Source: Heliocidaris tuberculata (Eukaryota > Echinodermata > Echinoidea > Camarodonta > Echinometridae). From it: DNA of 64,000 nucleotides. The first letter of the stretch is position 1. Every line of letters begins with the position of its first letter. Made by a program: the position numbers and the translations under genes. A model generated the notes under the pieces. That model worked only from the letters and a program-made list of their open reading frames with translations. It was not told the DNA's origin and did not search any database. Where the stretch lies: positions 817,704 through 881,703 of the forward strand of contig CM046852.1 in assembly GCA_025618425.1 (NCBI GenBank), written 5' to 3'. Positions 20,643-32,606 of this stretch are shown in pieces.

Positions 20643-22296
20643 CTCACATCTTTTGAATGACACACAATATTCCAAGATCCTGAAAACGAGCAGGTTGTTA
20701 AACTCTGACGATATTTAATTTCCGTTACGCCTACTTCAGTTAATTTGAATTGAAAAAAAAGAATGGTGTTGGTCTTGACATCTTACTCCAAAATGGTGTC
20801 TTCACTGCCTTATTTAGGCTTTCGCTTCTTTTTGGGAAGAATTCTTATGTAGTTTTCAGCTTGATTGCCCTATAGAAGTCCCTCATGGATGTTATACGAA
20901 AGGTTCGTTAGTAGACGCTCTTATCTTAGAAGGCGCTGGAAACTGAATGGTTGACCATGTTGACTGTATCTGCTATGATTCCCTATAATCAGATAATGAA
21001 TGAATTTGTTGCCATGGAAAACATGGTCCTCCCTCTAAATACTTGCAGATGCACAACTGTGTGTGGTACATAATAATTAGTGAATCTTCAGAACAAGATT
21101 ACAAGCAAAGACAAAAGCAACCTCCCCATGACGTCATCAGTGAGATGGTAAGTGCGCTTGCGCATGCCGTTAGAAAATTGGATCATACCGCCTCTTTCGT
21201 AACATAATCATGCTTATCCCTGCTTATTGACAAAGATAAAATGCGATTGATCAGCTCCATTTTATGAATATGATAATTCTGTGTACCAAGCCCCGCCTTT
21301 CTTCAAACATTCTACCAGTTAGAGGATACATCAATTGAAATAACTACTAATTCATGCCATTTGATGGGCTGTGAATGGTGTTCTCAAAGAAATAAGGCGC
21401 TTGTTATTTAGATCAAGCTTTATGAAACAGGAGGACAGGTGTCATGCGATCTATTGCATTATGCATGTTCATTAAGTAATATTTTATGTTAACATTGATC
21501 GCGCCTTTAGATGTACATATGTCTCTCTCTCATGGGTTCTCAAGAAATTTGTTGGGTGGACTAGAAATATACAGGTATCACTCACATATGTCTTACAGGT
21601 TCTGTTAAAAAGTAGGGCAATTACATGACACTCTCCTTCAGATTTTTCAACGTTAATTTTCATATAATATATGACAATTAACGTTGAAAAATCTAAAAAA
21701 TTATGTAAGGCTAAATAAAAAATAATTCCTAGTTAACCCTCCTCCTTCTCCTTCCTCTTTTTTTCGGCCCCCCTCATTTATTTATTTTTTGGTATTTGAT
21801 ATTCTTGTTCAAAAAATGGGGGAAAATAAGAATCTGAAGACATAACCATCTAGGCAATGAGAAAGCAAATATCATAAACGTAATGCAATTTCACTTTTTT
21901 TAAAAAATCTATAAAGTGTATGTGCAAATAGAATTGAATGAAGAAAATTTGTGTGAAACTTTGACCCAGTAGCATCTTTATGTGCAAGAAAAATATCAAG
22001 TATGAAATAACATTGAACCCCCTCCTTCTCATTTCAAAAAAAAAAAAAAAAAAAAAAGGAATAAATTTTACTTGGCCAAATCAGTCACAAATGATCATTG
22101 TCTATTAGCGAGTGAAGGAAGCGGTATTATACCAAAACATGACTTCCAATATTTCAAGTCACCTATGGCGGAATCCATATTTTGGGAGCAAAATGGCACA
22201 GGTGTACGTAAAGTCATGAACCAAAGTGAAAAGCCGAAGTAAACCTAGGTGCAATCAATTACCAAACATGAACGAAACAGAAAGAGATATGGTATA
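20643..22296. other. Receptor 5' flank and intergenic DNA
   Basis: No second coding exon, gene or defined repeat was supported. A T-rich inverted repeat (TTTTTCAACGTTAATTTTCA / TGACAATTAACGTTGAAAAA) lies at about 21640-21695, and a poly-A run at 22036-22058. Confidence 0.45.
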
Positions 22297-22545
22297 AAAT
22301 TCCGGGTCCGCTCGCTATTCATAAGGACCGCTATTCATTTAACACGCGTTATGAATAGCGATCCTTATGAATAGTTATGAATAGTGGTCCTTATGAATAG
22401 CGAGGTAATTTGTCTATGGTTTGCTCACTATTTGGAAGGAGCGCTATTCATACAAACCGCTATTCATTTAGTCACGCGTTGTGGATAGTGGGTGGTCCTT
22501 ATGAATAGCAGTCCTTATGACTAGCGAGGTTACCCCTAAAATTCA
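22297..22545. repeat. Two tandem hairpin units built from CGCTATTCAT / ATGAATAGCG
   Basis: Each about 120-bp unit has CGCTATTCAT-type sequence, CACGCGTT, then inverted ATGAATAG(C/T)G copies and GGTCCTTATGAATAGCGAGG or a variant. About ten copies of the decamer or near-variants occur on both strands, giving strong self-complementarity. Confidence 0.8.
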
Positions 22546-22645
22546 TTCATACATAATTGCATAGACAGGGATTCCGCTATATATTCTAATTTTTCCGATG
22601 GGGGGGGGGGGGGTTGTTTTGTTGTTGTTTTTGTGATGCTGCCAG

Positions 22646-23229
22646 TTTAATGAAAGCCTGGGGAATTATCCATTTAAATGAAAAGAGAGGACAGAGAGAA
22701 ACAATTAAAAAAAGTTCCATCAAAATCGGTTAAGAAATGAGAAAGTTATAAAAGTTTGAAAAGTCTCCATTTACTTTCTATGGCGATCATCAAATTGGCA
22801 ATGTTGCTTCAAAATGGCAGGTTTAGTAGTACAACTCTCCATATTTTTTGTACAAAAAAATATCACATTTTCCCCATTGTCTCTCAAAGTGCAGCTTGTC
22901 TCCTTCTTAGCTCAAGATATATCATGGGAAAATGTATTTGACACAACATATGTTGAGTTCACAAAAAGACAAGCAGCATCTTTAGAGATAATGGAGAAAA
23001 TAAGAAATTTCATGTACAAAACATATGGAGAGTTATACTACTAAACCTGCCATTTTGAAGCAACATTGCCAATTTGAGGATCGCCATAGAAAGTAAATTG
23101 AAACTTTTCAAACTTTCATAACTTTTTTCATTTCGTAACCGATTTTGATGGAACTTTTTTTGAATTGCTTCTCTCTATCCTCTCTTTTCATTAAAATGGA
23201 TATTTAGCCAGGGTTTCATTCTCTTTTGA
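22646..23229. repeat. Long foldback element, copy 2
   Basis: Matches 258-906: the left arm holds GAAAAGAGAGGACAGAGAGA and ATGGCGATCATCAAATTGGC, and the right arm holds the reverse complements (CTCTCTATCCTCTCTTTTCA). The short frames at 22756 and 22814 parallel those in copy 1 and are not genes. Confidence 0.85.
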
Positions 23230-24209
23230 TATTTTTTTAGCTATTATGCAAGACTACTGGGAATAATTTGTCCTGGTTTCATTGTATTACAAAATTCGAA
23301 ACTTTACAGTCACGCCTTTGAATGATAGATAGAAGAAACAAGTGTGAGGAGAAATTTGGCTTTGTGTTCTTTGAGTCCAGAGGGAACAATTAACATTTCC
23401 TTTACCACGAGTGTCGATTGGCACGATGGTAGGCTTGCCACGAGTGCCGGTCGCCCCACTCATTAAGCACCTAGATAAAGACTCCAATATGCATTAAGAA
23501 TGTTTTGCATAATAAAATAAAATCCTGTCTTAATTGGCAACGTGTCAACCATTTTATCCCAGGGCCTAAATGTAGTGGCTTTATACTGGAAATTTGAAAA
23601 AAATAAAACAGAATCTATCGATAAAAATATTCTTTTAGATTCACAATGCGGCCCAAGGATATCAACTGAGTAACATTTAAAGAGTTAAAATAACACTATG
23701 GTGAAAGCTACAGTATCTGACTATTGCTAAGAGGAAAACAGAAACAGCCTCGTATTACTATCAAGGTTTTCTATCAAAGGAATCATCACATGCAGAGAGA
23801 TCAATTATCCTATTACTTGTCTGAAAAATGGTGGAATTGATTACGCCGTAATTTTAGAAAATAATAACTGACTCGCCTTCAGCACTTGATGAAAAACAAT
23901 TTGCATGATAATAGAAAACGGACGCACGGAACTTTTTCTTTGAAGCGTAAGATCATCAATTGCCTTGGCGCCATGTCAGTTCAAAATGAATTTAGTGGAG
24001 TGGTGATTGCAGAGAATAATGGCAATTATAAAATCAAGGCCAAAAGTACATCTAAGCCTTTGTTGCACTGGACAGTTTCGAAAATGGTTACCAAAAGATT
24101 GATAAAGAATAAGTTATCTAGTAAAGAAAAGGAGGTTTTCTCTTTTGGAGTTTGATTTTTTAAAATTCTTCCGATGCCATAGGCCAAAAAAAAATTATAA
24201 AAAAATATA
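23230..24209. other. Intergenic, no gene seen
   Basis: Unremarkable AT-rich DNA. The reading frame at 23886-24155 has no recognisable family features. Confidence 0.45.
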
Positions 24210-24298
24210 ATCATCATCATCATCATCGCTATTATTTTATTATTATTATTATTCATTATTATTATTATTATTATTATTATCAATATTATCATTATTAA

Positions 24299-24337
<39 letters not shown>

Positions 24338-24582
24338 TATTATTATTATTATTATCAATATCATTATTTATATTATATTATTATTATTATTATTATTATT
24401 ACTATTATTATTATTATTATCAATATTATTATTATTATTATCATCATCATTATCATTATTATTATTATTATCATTTTTATTATTATCATTATCATTATTA
24501 TTACTATTATTATTATCAATGTAATATTATAATTATTATCATTTATATTATCATAATTACTATTATTATGATGATGATGATG

Positions 24583-24630
<48 letters not shown>

Positions 24631-24665
24631 GTTTTTATCATTTTTATCATTATCATTATCATTCA
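24210..24665. repeat. (ATT)n/(ATC)n array
   Basis: About 455 bases of ATT triplets with ATC and TTT interruptions. The Ile- and Asn-homopolymer frames are artefacts. Confidence 0.95.
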
Positions 24666-24768
24666 GTGACACTAAGTCACTGATTTATCAATAGACTATG
24701 AACACACAGTTGATCTTTCAATCTTTATTTATTCTTCGATTTAAACAAAAAACAAAGCTGTTAATATA

Positions 24769-24934
24769 CTATTAATACATGGTTGGGAGTGCGTTAGTGC
24801 TATCTGGCAACACAAAGGTTTTTTATCGTGAGTAACGTAACGAGGCGTAGCGCCGAGTGTGTTAGACACCACGATAAAAACCTGCGTGTCGCTGGATCGC
24901 ACTAACGCACGAACTCACAACCATGTATTAATAG
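24769..24934. mobile_element. Palindromic MITE with about 55-bp arms
   Basis: Left end CTATTAATACATGG, right end CCATGTATTAATAG. Arms continue as GTGCGTTAGTGC...TTTATCGTG and CACGATAAA...GCACTAACGCAC, with a spacer carrying GGCGTAGCGCC. An adjoining palindrome (24935-25103) appears nested or adjacent. Confidence 0.85.
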
Positions 24935-25103
24935 TTTTATAAAACGGGTCTACAATCTTAGTGTTTTCTTACAATCTTAGCGTTTGATCCGGATTAGCCG
25001 TGCGTTAGTCCCCTCGCCGTGCGTTAGTACTTTTTTTTTGCACGGTCACGTGGTGTTAAATGACCAATCAGGATGGCTACATTCTTGAACCCGTTTTATA
25101 ACA
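24935..25103. mobile_element. Adjacent palindromic MITE-like segment
   Basis: TTTATAAAACGGGT at the left is mirrored by ACCCGTTTTATAA at the right. Internal GTGCGTTAGT occurs twice, and the right arm contains GACCAATCAGG. It shares the GTGCGTTAGT word with the preceding element. Confidence 0.6.
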
Positions 25104-25588
25104 TGTTTTTGTAATTAGATGATCTATATTGCTTTCTTCATCACGTCAAAAGGTTATAAGCACATGCAAAATAAATCATCACATCAAAGTGGTTTATTCC
25201 GAATAACAAAAATATTTATAGTAATGTTTAGAAGCTAAGTTCAACGAGGTTAATTAAAGGATTACTTTTAACAATTTTTTTTCCGCCTTTCATTACCCCG
25301 CCACTGTTATTTATTGTGTTGATTTGCAATTGCTTTTTGTAATTTGTTTTTACAATGGAAGAAAATTAAATGGTTCGAAAATGAAAACTTTGAAGCATTA
25401 AACGATTATCGTAAATCGTCGTAAATCGTCAACATACATGTATGTATGGCTGTTTAGAAGAAAAATGATGAAAAATTATGAAATAGCTACCATATCTACG
25501 TAAACAGTATAGATAATCAACGTCGGATGATGTAAAGAATATATGTAAATGCTGATAATATAATGTAAAAACATATAGGCATAAACAG
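25104..25588. other. Intergenic, no gene seen
   Basis: Nothing recognisable beyond a short direct repeat CGTAAATCGT at about 25410. Confidence 0.4.
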
Positions 25589-25857
25589 GCATAGCGTAGG
25601 CAGAGGGGCACAAGGGGCTATGCCCCCTGTTCATCCGCTGTAAAAAAAAAAAAGAAGGAAAAAAAGGTACATCCACGGAGCTTAGGGGTAAAGACTTATA
25701 AACTCTACCCCTACCCCTAACCCTAATTGGGTGCATGTTTGTGCGTGCGTGTGTGTGTGTGTGTGTGTGTAACTATAATTATGTGACTCTGTCATTTGGT
25801 GTGTCACTCCCCCTCCCCCCCCCCCCCCCCCCCTTCAACAAGTCTGGCTACGCCAGT
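25589..25857. mobile_element. hAT-like element, degenerate
   Basis: The left end CATAGCGTAGGCAGAGGGGC and right end GTCTGGCTACGCCAGTG are imperfect inverted repeats of a CAGTGGCGTAGCC type. The interior has (GT)n and long C-runs. No clean target duplication. Confidence 0.55.
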
Positions 25858-26767
25858 GGTAAATGACGCACGCACACACACACACGCATTTTCATCCTGT
25901 GCCTCTGGTATTTAACATCATTAAAATTTGATTAAACCCCAGGGGCGAAATCTCACCTAAACGCTCAGTTACACAACTTCTGATCTCATTAACTGACTCC
26001 CTATTATAAGAAGATTCTATATTATCAACAACAACAACAAAAAAAAAGCGTTGACTTCTCATTCGGTGTAAGATGATGTTGTTCTGTAACACTTTAACTT
26101 GTGGAAATCATCTACTTGATTGGTTATGAAACACTTTCTCTAGGTGTATCGAACGATCCCGAAATAAGCCCTCGAAGATGATTAACCACGTCGTCAATCC
26201 AATCAAAAAGCCCTATAGGGACATGAGAGAAAACAATCAAATCATGATGCTTTATTTCATCCAACAATAAGTTATTCAATTTCTTCTGATTCTGATAATT
26301 TCGTTGTCTTCTGATAACACGGTTAAGAAGATGACAGTTAATAAAAAGGGCGTTTTTTTTTTTTAATGTTTAAAGACATATCATAGTGAGTTTGTATAGA
26401 TCCAACCCATCTGCTATGCCCCCCCCCCCCCCCCCTGGTAATAAAGTATGTAATAAAATTAAGTTTGGTTCGGCTTTACGACTGATATGTTTTTGGTACT
26501 GAGCATTTTTGAATCAACAAAGAAACTGCCCCCATGTATAACGGAAATTTCTTCAAATTTTCTCGCGAACCGAACCTAACGCCCTCCGATCTAAACAATA
26601 TTATATCGTAGGCCATCTCCGAGAAAATCTGAATCAGATTTCGGCTTGCATGAAAATGTCGGGGAAAATGTTTGCTGAGTGCGTGATATGTACACGAATT
26701 AATGGGAAGTCAACTATGTGAGGCTGTGAAATCCCGATTAACCCTGCGTGAGCGAACTGTGATGCCT
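25858..26767. other. Intergenic, no gene seen
   Basis: (CA)n at 25871-25887 and a C-run near 26420. No supported coding sequence. Confidence 0.4.
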
Positions 26768-27180
26768 TTAACCCTTTCAAGACAGGAATTATTTAAGGGC
26801 TAAATTGATCACATTTTATTCTTCAAATTGGCAACAATAATATTTTTCGTTTAGTGCTACATGGTTCTAACAAAATGTAATGTCTTTGTAAACAATATAC
26901 ATCATTAGAAACTTAGTCGAAAGTTGGAAAATTGCCAATTTTGTTAAAAACAGTGATTTTGAACCTCTCAATGCGTTGCCAATTTAAGGATTTTGAAGCT
27001 TATTCTCCTTTTTAAAATTCCTGGCATCAAACGAAATATGGTCATGCAACAAAAATGGAAACAATGTGTGTAGAAATTTTTGCTCTTTCTACTCATGCAT
27101 CTGGTATATTTTTTAGAGCTCTGAATCAAAAGTTATTGAGCCAAACCACAAAATGTGGTCATTTGTCTCGAAAGGGTTAA
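26768..27180. mobile_element. TTAA-flanked MITE, piggyBac-like
   Basis: Begins TTAACCCTTTCAAGACA and ends TGTCTCGAAAGGGTTAA. The termini are inverted repeats with TTAA at each edge, the duplication used by piggyBac-type elements. The symmetry continues inward (GATCACATTTT / AAAATGTGGTC). No transposase. Confidence 0.75.
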
Positions 27181-27599
27181 GCTTAATCCCAGAAGAAGCT
27201 GGAGTGTACTTCTCCGGAATAATTTTCCAATTTAAAGATGTAGTTAATATCTGGTCATGAGATTACGTGATAAAAGAAACTGCGTAATAAGTCATTGGGA
27301 AAAATTGACGATATATAGTGCATAAGAATTGGTGTATACTGTAAGGTTTTGGAATCACCAAGAATCTATCTTGCTGAAAGTTACATGCACTGACACATAA
27401 ATGGGTATATTGGACTCCACTCACACGAGGTACGAAGGTTTGGTCCAAAATTTTCAGATATCTTTTGTCATATTTCGAATAGAAGGCATGTAAAGAGCAA
27501 CCCTTTTCAGGGGAAAATCGTTCTATGACATTCTTCCAAACACACAAAAAAGAATGAGAAAGATTACAAATTATTTTTCACCTCTACCAGGGGAGCGTT
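27181..27599. other. Intergenic, no gene seen
   Basis: The reverse-strand frame 27263-27547 has no recognisable features. Confidence 0.4.
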
Positions 27600-27727
27600 T
27601 CATCAAGCGTTTTGTCAGTGATTCTTACCGACAAATTTGCTCTCAGCCAATCAGATGCAAGGATTTCAGTAGCTTATAACAGTTGTCGGTAAAAATCACT
27701 GACAAAACACTTGATGAAACGCTCCCC
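27600..27727. mobile_element. Palindromic MITE, family B copy 1
   Basis: Inverted ends GGGGAGCGTTTCATCAAG / CTTGATGAAACGCTCCCC, extended by TTTTGTCAGTGATT / AATCACTGACAAAA. The centre carries AGCCAATCAGATGC. Nearly identical to 35493-35630. Confidence 0.9.
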
Positions 27728-27833
27728 AGAACTCAACCTTCTCCTTAAGCCGATGGGAAGTATATTTTCTCGGGTTAACTAATGTTTGCGGGCCGAATGA
27801 TCTGATTTAGGGTGTTCCTTTTTTTTTACTCCT

Positions 27834-27979
27834 GGGGCCTGTTGCACAATACTTGCTTTTGAACGCAACTCAGGAAAATCAAACGCAACTTTATTTTCAG
27901 CCAGTCAGAAGTGCGCATTAAGGACTTCGTTTGTTCTTTAGGAGTTGCGATTAAACACAAGTTTTGTGCAACGGGCCCC
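27834..27979. mobile_element. Palindromic MITE, family A copy 2
   Basis: GGGGCCTGTTGCACAA start and TTTTGTGCAACGGGCCCC end. The internal sequence matches 2416-2572, including CAGGAAAATCAAACGCAACT. The central CCAAT is CCAGT here. Confidence 0.85.
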
Positions 27980-28057
27980 TGATCCCCTAAATCAATGAAC
28001 CCCATGAAGGTGTCAGCAACCTTTGACCTCATGTTTATTGCTTTAGGTATATGTTTC

Positions 28058-28059
<2 letters not shown>

Positions 28060-28094
<35 letters not shown>
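28060..28094. repeat. (AAAT)n microsatellite
   Basis: Eight to nine AAAT units. Confidence 0.9.
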
Positions 28095-28199
28095 CTGAAT
28101 GAGTAAAGAAATGGGTACTAAAAAGACTGAGAGAGGGAAGGGTAGGTAAGTGGTATAGAAAGAGAAAAGGACAACAACAATGTCATCAATAACGATAAT

Positions 28200-28445
28200 G
28201 ATACTATTACTACTACTACTATTACTACTACTACTACTACTAACTACTAGTAGTAGTACTACTGCTGCTACTGCTATACTACTAATACTAATAATAATGA
28301 CCATGATGATAATGATGATGATAATGATGATAATAATAATAGTTATAATAATGATAATGATGAGAAGGAAGAAGAAGAAGAAGAAGAAGAAGAAAGAAGA
28401 AGAAGAAGAGAAGAAGGAAGAAGAAGAAGAAGAAGAAGAAGAATG
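28200..28445. repeat. Compound triplet array (ACT)n, (ATG/AAT)n, (GAA)n
   Basis: ACT triplets at 28205-28270, ATG/AAT at 28290-28358, and GAA/GAAG at 28365-28442. No gene. Confidence 0.9.
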
Positions 28446-28459
28446 GTAATAATAAAAAG

Positions 28460-28857
28460 AACATGGGATGTCGTAATCTAGTGAAGAAGACATCGGACTG
28501 CAAACCTCATGGTACGAGGCATGCATCCTTATCAAGGCGATAACGTTCTTTTGCATTTTTTTCTTTTACATTTACAGCTTCTGACCCAGTTGAAGTAAAT
28601 GGGTAAATGACAGGAAAAATATTCTTGAATGTAAAAGCTCCTTATCTTGCCGGGTAATTTTAGTATTCCCCACTCCCGCCCTCTACGAGCGTCGTCAGGA
28701 TGCGAACGTCATTGTTGTTGGATTTAACATGTGAACGCTTGGAAACAGGAGAATAATGTGCACTGTAATGTGCAGAATCGCAACTGAATCCAGTGACCGG
28801 AGTAATAATGTTGTAAGCGCTTTGGTCGGTTACATTGTAACTGGTAAGGCGCTATAA
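28460..28857 (+). mobile_element. SINE-like element with triplet tail
   Basis: The 3' end reads GTAAGCGCTTTGG...GGTAAGGCGCTATAA and passes directly into ATT triplets, like other SINE 3' ends here. Upstream, GTCGTAATCTAGTGAAGAAG and GGTACGAGGCATGCATCC resemble A- and B-boxes of a tRNA-derived head. The 5' boundary and continuity are uncertain. Confidence 0.5.
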
Positions 28858-28893
<36 letters not shown>

Positions 28894-28894
28894 G

Positions 28895-28925
<31 letters not shown>

Positions 28926-29138
28926 TATTATTATTGTTATCATTATTATTATTATTATTATTATTATCATTATTATTATTATTATCATTATTATTATTGT
29001 TGTTATTATTATTATTATTGTTATTATTATTATTATTATTATTATTGTTATTATTATTATTATTATTATTGTTATTATTATTATTATTATTATTATCAAT
29101 ATTAACATTATCATCATCATCATCATCATTATTATTAT
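28858..29138. repeat. (ATT)n array at a SINE tail
   Basis: About 280 bases of ATT with GTT and ATC variants, starting right after a SINE-like 3' end. Confidence 0.95.
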
Positions 29139-29252
29139 GAACCTTCAGAAAAATGATATGTAACTGAATTTCTACACTATTTTCCTCTCATCAGTGTGTA
29201 AACTAACAGTTTATGGTCATGAAAGGTCTGGATTGAAATAGGGTTGTACGCA

Positions 29253-29420
29253 GGGGCGGCCTGGTCATGGAGAGTTGGTTGAGTTTTCCGGTGGGGCGGT
29301 CAAAAATTTTGGTTAAAAATAACCGGTCATACATAAAAAGGGCCGGTCGCTTCAAAATTCCCCCACTCCAATTTTAATCCCAGCCCCCCCCCCCCCTCCT
29401 ACGCTAACCGAATTCCACAC
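29253..29420 (+). mobile_element. hAT-like terminal fragment
   Basis: Starts CAGGGGCGGCCTGGTCATGG, a CAGGG-type terminus, and contains CGGTC-rich and C-run sequence. No matching right end was identified. Confidence 0.45.
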
Positions 29421-29423
29421 TGC

Positions 29424-29578
29424 AAAAACCAGGGTGTTAATTCAACACCATCTCGGTATCTATATTGGGCTAAACCAGATAAGACAGTGTTAAAACAACA
29501 CCAGTTTCGAATCAAACTGGAGTTGTTTTAACACTTTTCTGTTGTAGACCAAAACTTGAATTAACACCGTGGCTTGAC
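29424..29578. mobile_element. Palindromic MITE with GGGTGTTAATTCAA ends
   Basis: GGTGTTAATTCAACACC at the left is mirrored by TTGAATTAACACCGTGG at the right. Internal GTGTTAAAACAACACC / GGAGTTGTTTTAACAC repeats the theme. Confidence 0.7.
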
Positions 29579-29629
29579 ATGACAGTGACATGACTCTACA
29601 GAATACATTCAGTTAATTTCAAGATTACG

Positions 29630-29712
29630 GATATATATATATATATATCTTTCTAAATTCAACATGGTTCAACCGAACGGTACACATATCCACACCTCTC
29701 TCGCTATATGAA

Positions 29713-29766
<54 letters not shown>

Positions 29767-29770
29767 AAAT
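29630..29770. repeat. (TA)n tracts
   Basis: Two TA runs, about 29631-29648 and 29715-29762. Confidence 0.9.
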
Positions 29771-30461
29771 TATATATATAATATGATTAAAAAGGAATCA
29801 TATGACACTATGTTCTGACAAATAGCCTTTTAAAATCGATATTAAAGAACATTTTGATGAATTACAAAAACTGTAAATGAAATGTGCTACATTTCGAGAA
29901 AAAAAATGGAAGATATCACTGAAAATATTTAAATTCGGAAAATAATCGGCTGTGCTCCACTTCCTCTTTCTCTGACAAACGAACAGATGTTTATATTTCT
30001 ACATAAGTCACGCCGCTTGAAGTTTAGCCAGGAAAAAAAAAACAACGGCCCCGCGCATTGTCCGGAGTATTTGGCAGCGCGATAGGTGTAAACCCAGCTT
30101 GCTGAATCGAATTGATTTCATAGCAGCAAGAAACTGTTTCAAGATATAGGCTATATAAGCACAATGCGAGAACTCTGAAAGCCGACGATACATGAAATCA
30201 AATGATGTTTTATTTCCTACAATTGTTGAATGGTTACATTCTTCAAGTTGCAGAGAATGAAGGGACTTGGCCTTGAAGTATGTATCACGACTTACACAAT
30301 ACCAAATTGGCAATGAAATGTGCTCCATCATTTTCCAGTTGTCGCAAGAACAAGAGAACAATACCGATTTCAGTATTCGTCTCTATATCTTTAAGATCTT
30401 AAGGGAAAAAATATCTGTTTAACATAATCTACGCCATGGCAAAACATGAAACATCTTGAGG
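29771..30461. other. Intergenic upstream of the secreted-protein gene
   Basis: AT-rich; no conserved block or gene recognised. Confidence 0.4.
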
Positions 30462-30494
30462 GTATATATAGAGGCAGCATTCTCGGTATTTTCA
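30462..30494 (+). promoter_or_regulatory. Core promoter of the small secreted-protein gene
   Basis: GTATATATAG at about 30462-30471 is a TATA box. TTCATTC at 30491-30497 fits the initiator consensus with its A at 30494, 31 bp downstream of the TATA start. This predicts a 5' leader of about 69 nt before the ATG at 30563. Confidence 0.75.
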
Positions 30495-30562
30495 TTCGAT
30501 CCCTGACATCCTTCAAGAGCAGTTTTAGAACTTTCATCGACGAATTAAAAAACTTCAACGAG

Positions 30563-32547
30563 ATGGCCACTTCGGTAAGTTCATAAAATTTCCCTCTTTT
30601 CTTAATTTTCTATTTAAAAGCTATTTTCGTATTTTGTTTTCTTATTATTTTGATTATCTAATTTGTCTTCTATGGGCTTATCAATGCACTTCTAGAATAT
30701 TTCTTTTTGTCTCTTTCTTCATTTTAATTTGGTTTGTAAAATGCAAATATGTAGCAGACCCAGGCTTGCCATGTCATTATCATGTAGGCCTACATGTGGT
30801 GTTGCGGATTTACGAAATATAATTTTAATAAAATGTACTTTCTCACTTCTGCGAATATAAATAATGTTGAATGAAACCACAAACGATCTCCCAAATCTTG
30901 TTCATGAAGTCTAAAAGTAAAACAGGCAGCGCTCCAGTTGAAGTTTGCATTAGTCCACTTTCTCTTTTTATTGAATTTCCAGATTCAACTCACAATCTTC
31001 GTCACCATATCTGTTATGGCAATTACCGGAGTCACCTCTCAGAGTAAGTATAATAAACACGTTTTACTTTTCACATGAGATTCAAATTATATGGGGTTAG
31101 ATTTTTTTCCGCAAAATCATATGCCTACCTACTTTCTTCGTCATTTCCTATGTCAACGTCTGCCCATATAAGCCTACCTTGCCAGGGTGCCTCAAGGCGT
31201 AACATTTAGTATTTACAAATCCAAGTGGAAGTCTCTTAAAATATCATAATATCTCTCATTGAAATGTTACTATTGTCAGTAAAATACTACTATAGGAAGA
31301 GTCAGTTAAAAATGTTAGCTATTTCCGTATAATTGCATTTTTGTACGGAACGCCAAAGAGATAACAATGGCAACCATTTCTTTATCCATTGATCACCTTT
31401 TTGCAGAAATATTTTATTCAGTCTTTTACCTAGTTATCTCACCATAAATGGCATTAAAATGGACGCGATTGGTAGAAAAAATATATATACCTTTCCCCTC
31501 CCCTAAATTCGTCTTTCGTTCACATTCTTTAGTGACGGCTCAGTCGCAGATTACTCAGTTCGTTGGAGCATCTTGCACTGTCTACCGGGAACAGCTCCTC
31601 GAGGAAGGCCCCAAGTGCAACCATAACGTGATCGACGAGCTCATCGATGAACTGGACAACGTGCAGACCACGGTGAAGAATTGGGACGAGGAGATTGTCG
31701 AGGAATACCTAAGGCAGGCAAGCTTGAATTCTCTGTGCTACGTTAACAGGATGGAGATCAAAAGTCCGTGCGAGCTGATGGAGAGTGTGTGTTCATTCGG
31801 AAACAACATCATCAAGTGCAAAGGTGAGCAAGGTTTACGGTCTTTGGCATGTTTGGGGCGTCATGTGTGAGAGACATATCAGAAAAGAGTTAAAGGGATT
31901 CCGTAACTTTGTGGAGGCTTGATTTAATGAATTGTTGAATTTTGATATTTGTCTTGTATAATGAATAATGTTCAGAAGGATAAATAAATAGCCAGGCATA
32001 GAAAGGTTTTCAAATATATAATGCTGTTATTAAGATATCTATGACTGAATACTCCCATTTACGAATTTCAAGTGTATGGCCATACGCTTTAGTCTAACAC
32101 TGAGTCTATGGGGGAAAATGAGTCTGGAATTTCCGGTCACTTGCATATGCTTACTTTTGTGAAGCACATGATGATTTTGAAGTGCTTTTTTTTCTTTTCT
32201 TTTTTTCCTGTGCTTCATTTTTACACCATATTACATACATTGATAGCATTTAAGGCCAGGCAGCTCATATTTTATCAAGCCTCTACAAAGTTACCAAAAC
32301 ACTTTAATGTAAAATGAACAGTGCAAATACTGTCCTCATGGGCTCATTGACTTAACAGGCTTGATTAGCGCAAGAAATGACGCAATCGAAAAAACACCCC
32401 CCCCCCCCTTGCAACGGGCATTACTGAGAGATTGTTGAGGTTTCGTTTATAGTTTTTATAATGATATTCCTATTATGTCAGGATTCTATTTCAATAAATT
32501 TGAATTTGAATTTGAATCTTTTCATGTTGGTTCCCCCTCCTCTCTCT

Positions 32548-32606
<59 letters not shown>

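Noticed and set aside
30008..30361. 117-residue reverse frame upstream of the secreted-protein gene
   Set aside because: No recognised motifs, signal or neighbours. Length is within chance for AT-rich DNA.
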